From contig JAADDL010000158.1 of NCBI GenBank assembly GCA_013153915.1, positions 1 to 10,809 on the forward strand: DNA of 10,809 nt. The letters run 5' to 3'. This document shows, piece after piece, positions 5,080 to 10,809 of the stretch. This DNA is from Campylobacterota bacterium (GTDB lineage Bacteria > Campylobacterota > Campylobacteria > Campylobacterales > JALSKU01). A program made the position numbers and the translations under genes. Positions within the stretch are counted from its first letter, which is position 1. Each line of letters starts with the position of its first letter. Under the pieces are notes generated by a model, which saw nothing but the letters and a program-made list of their open reading frames with translations, did no database searches and was not told where the DNA came from.

Positions 5080-6894
5080 TTACAAGTAAAACCTATCCAT
5101 AAACTCTCGGTCTATTTGGATGAGATTTTTCTCTTGTAGCTCTTTTAGTATCTCCTTATTGCACTCCACATCTCCGGGCCACTCTCTTTTGAAGCCGTCT
5201 ATTTCGTTTTTGTTTGTAGCATCTATCCCCATAAACTCATCCGATAAAAATATATCTCTTTTTGCATCTATATTATTGGCGACTCGCCAAATAAGCATAT
5301 AGGGATTGTTTTCGTCATTTTTTTCATCATCCACAAATACGACAAGCCTGGTGTGTTCTTTAATTGGAGACAACTCCTCAAAAAGCTCTTTTATACTTTT
5401 TCTTTTCTTAACCTTCAAAACGGTTATAGGAGTATTTGTGTGAGTTTTATACTGTTTTAAAGCCGTAATATCCGAAGAGATATCTGAAACCTTTTTAAAA
5501 AGTATCTCATCGTCTATGATATCTTTTTTAGGAGTCGATACGACTTTTTCAGTACAGTCAACTCCAAGCTTTCCTCCATAACAGCACATATCGGAAGAGT
5601 GATCCAGCGCATCGCATACACCTTCGCTTATAAGTATATTTTCTACGCTTACTCTATCTAAAATATAATCGCTAAGCTTTTCGTAGTCATTTAAGTCGGG
5701 GGCGTCTTCATTGACAAAGATGGCATGTTTGACAAAACTCATCTGCCCTACTCCCCAAAAAGCATGCATAAACTGCTTTGCATGGCCCGGATACATCGTC
5801 TTCATCTTAGCAAGTATCAAATTGTGAAATACGCCGTTTTCAGGCATTCTGTAGTCTATGAGTTCAGGTGCGGTCGTCTTTAAAAGGGGTAAAAAAACTC
5901 TCTCGGTCGCCCATCCCATATATTTGTCCTCCAAAGGAGGCTTTCCCACGACCGTAGCTTGATAGATGGGTTTTTCTTTGCTTGTTATACAAGTAACATC
6001 CATCACGGGATAAGGCTCTTTGAGGGTATAGTATCCCGTGTGGTCTCCAAAAGGTCCTTCGATCTGCGATTTTTCAGGGTCTACAAACCCCTCTATAACG
6101 ATATCGGTATCAGCCGGAACATATATATCATTTGTTATACATTTTACAAGTTTCGGATTTTCACTCTTTATAAGTCCGTAAAGAAGTAGCTCGAACATCC
6201 CGTTTGGCATAGGCGCTTGTCCGCACCAAATATACAACGGGTCTCCCCCTATCGCCACGGATACTGGCATCTTTTTACCCGCTTTTTTATACTCATGAAA
6301 GAAGTGAGCACCGTCTTTGTGTATCTGCCAATGCATACCTAGTCTATTTTTATCGTACACTTGGAGTCTATACATACCCAAGTTTTGCTTCTCTCCGTCA
6401 AGCGATACGGTATAGACTTGCCCCATAGTGATAAAAGGACCGCCATCCTCATCCCAAGTCTTCAGTATGGGAAATTGATACAAATCGACGTTATCTCCCT
6501 TTTGCTCTTTCTCTTGGCAAGCGCCTCTAAACTCTACCCTTTTTGGAAAAACTTTTCTAAGCTCGAAAAGCTTAGAAAACATCTCTATCTTCTTTGCGAA
6601 ACCTTTCGGGGGCTTCATATGTAAAAGTTCCTCTATCAAAGCGGCAACTTCATCAGGCTCTTTTGTAAATATCAACTTTGTAGCCTCATAGGAGCAAAAC
6701 GTATTCATCAAAACGGGAGTATTATATCTGATACCAAGCCTCTTTGAGATAGGCTTTGTAAATAAAAGCGCTTTTGAATCCTCTTTTTTGACCTCAATAT
6801 AGGCTATATGAGCCATTTCTAAATCTATATCAACTTCTTCATCAATTACTCTTAAAAGATCATGTTTTTTTAAAAGATCGACCGTTCTTTGCAT
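5080..6894 (-). CDS. ubiD: UbiD-family decarboxylase, probably for menaquinone biosynthesis
   Basis: UbiD enzymes remove a carboxyl group from aromatic rings using prenylated FMN made by UbiX. The 604-residue product carries the family hallmarks: NLGMYRLQVY (171-180) with the Asn and Arg that hold the cofactor and substrate, GMHWQIHKDGAHFF (186-199), AIGGDP (214-219), and the catalytic EGPFGDHTGYY (279-289). The C-terminal region beyond about 500 is the long extension found in Campylobacterota members. These bacteria make menaquinone by the futalosine pathway, which uses a UbiD-type decarboxylase, so menaquinone is the more likely product than ubiquinone; this is inferred from the lineage. 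The ATG is 1 bp after the hemC stop, with AAAGG at the end of hemC. The gene is last in its operon and converges on the FliT-like gene with a 9-bp gap. UbiX is not in the window. Confidence 0.92.
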   Translation of the reverse strand: MQRTVDLLKKHDLLRVIDEEVDIDLEMAHIAYIEVKKEDSKALLFTKPISKRLGIRYNTPVLMNTFCSYEATKLIFTKEPDEVAALIEELLHMKPPKGFAKKIEMFSKLFELRKVFPKRVEFRGACQEKEQKGDNVDLYQFPILKTWDEDGGPFITMGQVYTVSLDGEKQNLGMYRLQVYDKNRLGMHWQIHKDGAHFFHEYKKAGKKMPVSVAIGGDPLYIWCGQAPMPNGMFELLLYGLIKSENPKLVKCITNDIYVPADTDIVIEGFVDPEKSQIEGPFGDHTGYYTLKEPYPVMDVTCITSKEKPIYQATVVGKPPLEDKYMGWATERVFLPLLKTTAPELIDYRMPENGVFHNLILAKMKTMYPGHAKQFMHAFWGVGQMSFVKHAIFVNEDAPDLNDYEKLSDYILDRVSVENILISEGVCDALDHSSDMCCYGGKLGVDCTEKVVSTPKKDIIDDEILFKKVSDISSDITALKQYKTHTNTPITVLKVKKRKSIKELFEELSPIKEHTRLVVFVDDEKNDENNPYMLIWRVANNIDAKRDIFLSDEFMGIDATNKNEIDGFKREWPGDVECNKEILKELQEKNLIQIDREFMDRFYL

Positions 6895-6895
6895 A

Positions 6896-7855
6896 CTATA
6901 ACCTTTCGGCTCTATCGTCTTTAAAAGCCATTTTTTCCGCTTCTTTTAAAACTTCTATCGCACCTTTTTGCTTCAATCTTTCTGCTATTTGCAAACCAAG
7001 ACTTTTATACTCTTTTTTTGGAGCCGTTAGGTACTCTTTTAGTATATGAGTGCCGTCGGGAAATCCCACCATAGCTTTTACGACTATATTATCATCTTTG
7101 ACTCTAGCGTTTACGGAAACCGGAGCCGAACATCCAGCACCAATCTCTTTTACAAAATCCCTTTCAATTTTTGTACATATTGCCGTATCTTCATCGTTTA
7201 AGCTTAAGGCTATCTCTTTTACCTTTTCGTTCGAGCTTACTATCTCGATACCAAGGGCGGCTTGCCCCATAGGAGGTGTCATCATATCAAGAGGAAGTTT
7301 TTGAACATACGGGATATCTTTTAAAAGATCGAGTCTTTTTAAACCGATATAGGCCAAAACGATAGCATCATACTGCCCCTCTTTTAACTTTCTCAGCCTA
7401 GTGTTTACATTGCCTCGTAAATCTTTCATAACAAGGTCGCTTCTTACAGCCTTTATCTGCATCCTTCGTCTTAGACTTGTAGTTCCCACTACAGCATTTT
7501 TAGGCAACTCTTCAAAACTTTTGTATTTGTGAGACAAAAAGACATCGCTTTGGTCTTCTCTTTTGGTGATAGCCGCAAGCTCCAAACCTTCGGGTATAAA
7601 AGTAGGCACATCTTTTAGAGAGTGAACCGCCATATCGGCATTACCCGCAAGCATCTCATCTTCAAGCTCTTTTGTAAAGTGCCCTTTCCCGCCTATCAAA
7701 GCCAAAGGTTTATCGAGTATCTTATCACCTCTGCTTGTTATCTTATTTAACTCCACTTTGATATCGGGAAACTTTTTTTCTATCTCATCTTTTACAAAAT
7801 AGGCTTGCCAAAGAGCAAGATCGCTTGCTCTTGTGGCTATGGTTAAAGTTTTCAT
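6896..7855 (-). CDS. hemC: Porphobilinogen deaminase (hydroxymethylbilane synthase) HemC
   Basis: HemC joins four porphobilinogen molecules into hydroxymethylbilane in the cytoplasm, an early step of heme synthesis. The 319-residue product contains TRASDLALWQ (8-17), the SRGDKILDKPL loop (41-51), HSLKDVP (78-84) with the catalytic Asp at 82, GTTSLRRRMQ (124-133), DLRGNVNTRLRKL (145-157), and GAGCSAPV (239-246). Cys242 in the last block is the attachment point for the dipyrromethane cofactor. The usual GQGALGIE motif reads GQAALGIE. Length is normal and the gene looks intact. The start overlaps the stop of the upstream disulfide protein as ATGA, with AAGGA just before it; ubiD follows after 1 bp. 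In C. jejuni, by memory, hemC directly follows the fxsA-like gene, so the disulfide gene seems to be an addition here. Confidence 0.97.
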   Translation of the reverse strand: MKTLTIATRASDLALWQAYFVKDEIEKKFPDIKVELNKITSRGDKILDKPLALIGGKGHFTKELEDEMLAGNADMAVHSLKDVPTFIPEGLELAAITKREDQSDVFLSHKYKSFEELPKNAVVGTTSLRRRMQIKAVRSDLVMKDLRGNVNTRLRKLKEGQYDAIVLAYIGLKRLDLLKDIPYVQKLPLDMMTPPMGQAALGIEIVSSNEKVKEIALSLNDEDTAICTKIERDFVKEIGAGCSAPVSVNARVKDDNIVVKAMVGFPDGTHILKEYLTAPKKEYKSLGLQIAERLKQKGAIEVLKEAEKMAFKDDRAERL

Positions 7856-8724
7856 TTATCCTTATACTCTTTCATAAGTTTTTCTATCTTTTCTCTTCCT
7901 TTGTCATATTTACCATTTATAAATATCGTTGGAGTACCATTAATCAAAAGTTTATTAGACTTATACAAATCTTCAGAAAACCTATCAAGCACCTCTTTTT
8001 TCTTTATGTCAGCAAGAGTTACATTAGTATCTAATTCTTTATTAAACCTATCTAAAATACTTTTTGGATCATGTTTTTTCATCTCAAAATCAGCGCTATA
8101 TACTTTTTCTTCAAGATCTTTTTTCCCTTGCAATCCAGCCGCTATCAAAGCTTTCACGATAGTATCGCTTCCCGGATGAAACGACAAAGGCATATGATAG
8201 TAATAAAGAGCGAAATCTTTGGGATGTTTTTTTACAAATTCCATCAAATCAGGTACAAAATCCATACAAAACGGACACTGAGGGTCACTAAAAACAAGGA
8301 GTTTATATTTTGCATTACTGCTTCCATATAATAAATGTTTTTTGTCATAATACGAACTATCCGCATCCGGTGAAAAATCTCTTAATATTTCATCTTTTAT
8401 CTTTTTCTTGGTTTTTAAGTTAACAAATTGTCTTGATATATAAGTACCGTTTGAAAATAAAACATCCTTAATGGTTATCAATCTATTATTTTGTTTCAAA
8501 AGTTTTAAATCAATCAATATAATATAAGCTTTCCAACCTGGAATCTTCTTTGAAATATCTACCGTTTTAGCTATCTTATAACCCATAACCTTTATGTTTT
8601 TATTGGGCTTTATGGATGTTGATAAAAATTTATCTATCTTTTGCTCGGTCGTCAAATCACCGGCGGCAAAAATCAATACCGCACTACTTATCCAAATCGT
8701 CAATAACTTCGACATCAATGACAT
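7852..8724 (-). CDS. Periplasmic thiol-disulfide protein, DsbC/DsbA-like thioredoxin fold
   Basis: This is a secreted thioredoxin-fold protein likely to form or rearrange disulfides in periplasmic proteins. From the chosen start it has 290 residues: a signal peptide (1-21, ending VLIFAA), an N-terminal domain (about 28-125) recalling the DsbC/DsbG dimerisation region, and a catalytic domain with FSDPQCPFCMDF (145-156; active-site CPFC at 150-153). A DsbA-type helical insert and the cis-proline loop NGTPTIFINGKY (262-273; P265) follow. The two active-site cysteines appear to be the only ones. The longer frame starts at 8742 (MKKGVT), but AAGGAG lies within that extension, 5 bases before the ATG at 8724, so I take 8724. 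It overlaps fxsA by 41 bp. Hand-counted GC is about 30%, against about 41% in part of hemC and 36% in fxsA, which hints at later insertion. DsbA-like oxidase and DsbC-like isomerase activities cannot be told apart. Confidence 0.88.
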   Translation of the reverse strand: MSLMSKLLTIWISSAVLIFAAGDLTTEQKIDKFLSTSIKPNKNIKVMGYKIAKTVDISKKIPGWKAYIILIDLKLLKQNNRLITIKDVLFSNGTYISRQFVNLKTKKKIKDEILRDFSPDADSSYYDKKHLLYGSSNAKYKLLVFSDPQCPFCMDFVPDLMEFVKKHPKDFALYYYHMPLSFHPGSDTIVKALIAAGLQGKKDLEEKVYSADFEMKKHDPKSILDRFNKELDTNVTLADIKKKEVLDRFSEDLYKSNKLLINGTPTIFINGKYDKGREKIEKLMKEYKDK

Positions 8725-9079
8725 CGTCACTCCTTTTTTCATCTTTTTTAAATCTATAAAATTTTCTTGTAATCATCAAAGCAACATACGGAAACTGAAA
8801 AAGCACCCCTACGATATCGCTTAAAAAACCGGGCACTATAAGCAAAATAGCGCCTATAAGCATAAAGATATTGAGTCTTGTAAACTCCTCTTCGCTTATT
8901 CTTTTTTCCAATAAAGCCCTAAAGCCCTCAGAGAGAGAGTTGCCTAAATTTGCTATGATAATAAATCCTACCAAAGCGGATAGTATAACCTCGATAAAAG
9001 TCGCAAAAGAGCCTATCTGTTTTGCTATGTTTAAAGTTACCGTAATCTCCAAAAAGAGATAAACTAAAAAATATACCAT
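8684..9079 (-). CDS. fxsA: FxsA-family inner membrane protein
   Basis: The 131-residue product belongs to the FxsA family of small inner membrane proteins. In E. coli, FxsA overproduction relieves exclusion of phage T7 by the F plasmid; its normal role is unknown. Hydrophobic segments lie at about residues 2-17, 24-46 and 70-102. The family motifs are VYLFLEI (5-11), SALVGFIIIANLG (34-46) and the characteristic AILLIVPGFLSDIVG (77-91). The tail is charged and acidic (DDVIDVEVIDDLDK). The ATG is one base after the proS stop (TAG-T-ATG), and the ribosome binding site is weak, so translation is probably coupled to proS. The acidic tail is encoded in the 41 bp that also encode the start of the disulfide protein. 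By memory the C. jejuni counterpart is Cj0544, between proS and hemC. Confidence 0.92.
   Translation of the reverse strand: MVYFLVYLFLEITVTLNIAKQIGSFATFIEVILSALVGFIIIANLGNSLSEGFRALLEKRISEEEFTRLNIFMLIGAILLIVPGFLSDIVGVLFQFPYVALMITRKFYRFKKDEKRSDDVIDVEVIDDLDK
8730..8735 (-). promoter_or_regulatory. Ribosome binding site deciding the start of the disulfide protein gene
   Basis: AAGGAG on the minus strand (8735 to 8730) sits within fxsA, 5 bases before the ATG at 8724-8722. It favours that ATG over the upstream in-frame ATG at 8742-8740, which has no clear ribosome binding site. Confidence 0.7.
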
Positions 9080-9080
9080 A

Positions 9081-10784
9081 CTATATCAACTCTTTCAAAT
9101 ACTCTTCTATCTTATCAATATCAACCGTCGTTTTTTCAAGTGTTTTTCTATCTACCACTTCAACTTTGCCCTCTTTGAGAGATTTGCCGACTATCAAAGC
9201 ATAAGGAAAACCTATAAGCTCAAAATCCTTCATCTTAAAGCCGAATCTCTCTTTTCTATCGTCAATTATAACCTCTTTACCCATAGACAATAATTTATCA
9301 TATATTTTGTCGGCAAATTTAAGCTCTTCTTCATTTTTGATATTGGAAACGATAATATCAAGCATAAAAGGAGCGCTCTGTTTCGTCCAGACACACCCTT
9401 TTTCATCATGAGACTGCTCTATGATAACGGCTACAAGCCTACTGACGCCTATGCCGTAAGTTCCCATAATAAAAGGCTTTGACTTGCCGTTTTGGTCTAA
9501 AAACTCAGCTTTCATAGGCTTTGAGTATCTATCTCCGAGCTTAAATATATGTCCGACTTCGATACCTTTGGTTTGAGACAAAACGCCTCCGCAATGAGGA
9601 CAGATGTCTCCCTCTCTAACTTCGGCTATATCGGCGTAATTATCGCTAAATTTATCTTTCAAAGAGTATCCTACAAAGTGATAATCCTTCTTGTTGGCTC
9701 CGCAGATTAGGTTTTCTTGCTCTTTTAACTCTTCATCTATCACAATCTTGACATTTTTTACATCCGGACCTATAAAACCCGGGGTAATTCCCAACTTTTC
9801 AAGCTCCTCTTCACTAGCGTCTTCTATCTCCAAAGCGTTGACGGCATTGAGCGCTTTTGTCTCTTCGAGACTATCGTCTCCTCTTAAAAAGTAGATAACC
9901 ACTTCACTCTCACCGTTTTCATATATAGCTTTTTTCGCTACCGCTTTTATGAGATAGTAGGGCTCTATCATAAAAAATTCAGCCAAAGACTCTATGGTTT
10001 TCGTATCGGGAGTATAAAACTCTCCGGGTTGCATAACCGGCTCTTCATCATAAGGAGAAACTCTTTTTTTTCTTTTTGCCACTTCGATATTTGCGGCATT
10101 TTGGCAACTATCGCATACGATGATGTCGTCCTCTCCGTTATCGGCTAGCACCATAAACTCTTTGCTTCCCGTTCCACCTATCGCACCGCTATCGGCATCA
10201 ACGACTCTAAAATCAAGTCCGAGTCTTTTAAATATCTTTGAGTAAGTCTCCTCCATAAGGTCAAACTCTCTATCCAAATCCTCAAAACTATCATGAAAAC
10301 TATACCCGTCCTCCATCAAAAACTCTCTACCTCTTAAAAGCCCAAACCTAGGTCTAGCCTCATCTCTAAACTTTGTATTTATCTGGTAAAGATGTAAAGG
10401 GAGTTGCTTATAGCTTTTAACTCTATTTCTAACCAAATCCACCATCATCTCTTCGGCGGTAGGACTCAAAACGAACTCATTTTCTTTTCTATCTTTAAAT
10501 CTTAAAAGCTCTTTGCCGTATTTGGCAAATCTACCGCTCTCTTTCCACAACTCGCTAGGAGTGACAAATCCAAGCTGCACCTCTTGGCAAGAGGCGTTAT
10601 CAAGCTCCTCTTTGACTATATTTCTTATCTTATCAAGAACTATCTTGCCTAACGGCAAAAAGTTATATATACCACTTCCAACCTGAGTGATAAACCCCCC
10701 TTGTATCAAAAGTTTATGGCTTGGTAAAACAGCGTCATTCGGCGCATTTTTGGTAGTAGGGACAAAAAATTTGGAAAATCTCAC
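9081..10784 (-). CDS. proS: Prolyl-tRNA synthetase, bacterial type with editing domain
   Basis: ProS attaches proline to tRNA-Pro in the cytoplasm. The 567-residue product is the bacterial class II form. Motif 1 lies around GSGIYNFLPLGK (37-48), the TAEE loop at 109-112, motif 2 at RDEARPRFGLLRGREF (140-155) and motif 3 at GTYGIGVSRLVA (441-452). The INS editing domain sits between motifs 2 and 3 (about 224-410). It contains YFLRGDDSLEETKALNA (298-314), matching the RGD-x-x-L-x-x-x-K segment that clears mischarged Ala-tRNA-Pro. Cysteine pairs CDSC (224-227) and CPHC (395-398) are also present. The anticodon-binding domain is 475-567. The start is GTG with AAAGGAG upstream. A reading frame from outside the window ends at or overlaps this GTG, so proS is not the first gene of its operon. 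fxsA follows after 1 bp. Confidence 0.97.
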   Translation of the reverse strand: MRFSKFFVPTTKNAPNDAVLPSHKLLIQGGFITQVGSGIYNFLPLGKIVLDKIRNIVKEELDNASCQEVQLGFVTPSELWKESGRFAKYGKELLRFKDRKENEFVLSPTAEEMMVDLVRNRVKSYKQLPLHLYQINTKFRDEARPRFGLLRGREFLMEDGYSFHDSFEDLDREFDLMEETYSKIFKRLGLDFRVVDADSGAIGGTGSKEFMVLADNGEDDIIVCDSCQNAANIEVAKRKKRVSPYDEEPVMQPGEFYTPDTKTIESLAEFFMIEPYYLIKAVAKKAIYENGESEVVIYFLRGDDSLEETKALNAVNALEIEDASEEELEKLGITPGFIGPDVKNVKIVIDEELKEQENLICGANKKDYHFVGYSLKDKFSDNYADIAEVREGDICPHCGGVLSQTKGIEVGHIFKLGDRYSKPMKAEFLDQNGKSKPFIMGTYGIGVSRLVAVIIEQSHDEKGCVWTKQSAPFMLDIIVSNIKNEEELKFADKIYDKLLSMGKEVIIDDRKERFGFKMKDFELIGFPYALIVGKSLKEGKVEVVDRKTLEKTTVDIDKIEEYLKELI

Positions 10785-10809
10785 TTACTCTCCTTTGGTT
10801 TGGCTTTTT
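10781..10809 (-). CDS. Possible 3' end of the gene upstream of proS (hemA by synteny)
   Basis: The 25 bases before the proS GTG contain two readings that would end a gene from outside the window. One frame ends in TAA directly before the GTG (last residues KSQTKGE). Another ends in TGA overlapping it as GTGA (last residues KAKPKESK). Too little sequence is present to choose. In C. jejuni, by memory, hemA (glutamyl-tRNA reductase) precedes proS. No promoter is visible here, which supports read-through from such a gene. Confidence 0.3.

Noticed and set aside
5063..5082. Bidirectional terminator between the FliT-like gene and ubiD
   Set aside because: The 6-bp inverted repeat is only A/T and is not followed by a U-tract in either direction.
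5959..6624. Plus-strand frames of 76 and 87 codons inside ubiD
   Set aside because: They are antisense to conserved UbiD motifs, with no promoter or ribosome binding site evidence.
7825..8331. Plus-strand frames over the hemC start and the disulfide protein
   Set aside because: They are Phe/Ser-rich translations typical of the complement of Lys-rich coding sequence, with no independent support.
1..10809. CRISPR arrays, insertion sequences, tRNA or rRNA genes, prophage or defence genes
   Set aside because: No direct-repeat arrays, transposase-like frames, tRNA-like cloverleaf sequence or defence motifs were seen. All large frames are accounted for by core genes.

Overview
The window is a gene-dense, low-GC stretch of a bacterial chromosome, most likely from a free-living member of the Campylobacterota (the former Epsilonproteobacteria). 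The evidence is the gene content and order. One block (receiver-like hypothetical, rsmD, flgI, short flgJ, flgM) matches from memory the arrangement around Campylobacter jejuni Cj1460-Cj1464. The other blocks (flaG-fliD-fliS-small ORF, and proS-fxsA-hemC-ubiD) match the region around Cj0543-Cj0550. The promoters also fit: a near-perfect sigma-54 site before flgI and a textbook sigma-28 site before flaG. The genus cannot be fixed from the sequence alone.

Layout. (1) Positions 1-2619, minus strand: reading 5' to 3' on that strand, a 120-residue unrecognised protein, rsmD (16S rRNA methyltransferase), then after a sigma-54 promoter flgI (P-ring), a short flgJ-type rod protein and flgM (anti-sigma-28). 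The likely ribosome binding site of the next gene, probably flgN or flgK by synteny, lies at the very left edge. (2) Positions 2734-5070, plus strand: flaG, fliD (filament cap), fliS (flagellin chaperone) and a small FliT-like protein, all behind one sigma-28 promoter. (3) Positions 5080-10784, minus strand: a tight operon in the order proS, fxsA, a periplasmic DsbC/DsbA-like thiol-disulfide protein, hemC and ubiD, which converges on region 2 with only 9 bp between stop codons.

How the genes work together. The flagellar genes show the usual timing of this group. Sigma-54 drives the P-ring and rod gene. FlgM then holds sigma-28 until the hook is finished. Sigma-28 drives the late filament genes flaG-fliD-fliS, and possibly flgM itself through a weaker sigma-28-like site. 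The right-hand operon is housekeeping: prolyl-tRNA charging, tetrapyrrole synthesis, a UbiD-type decarboxylase probably used for menaquinone, and an inner-membrane protein. A lower-GC periplasmic disulfide protein has been placed inside it.

No tRNA, rRNA, CRISPR, mobile element or convincing intrinsic terminator was seen, and no stretch over 300 bases lacks a gene. The window looks like ordinary core genome. The points most worth a second look are the compact receiver-like protein (2257-2619), the disulfide protein (7852-8724), and the short regulatory elements around flgM and flaG.
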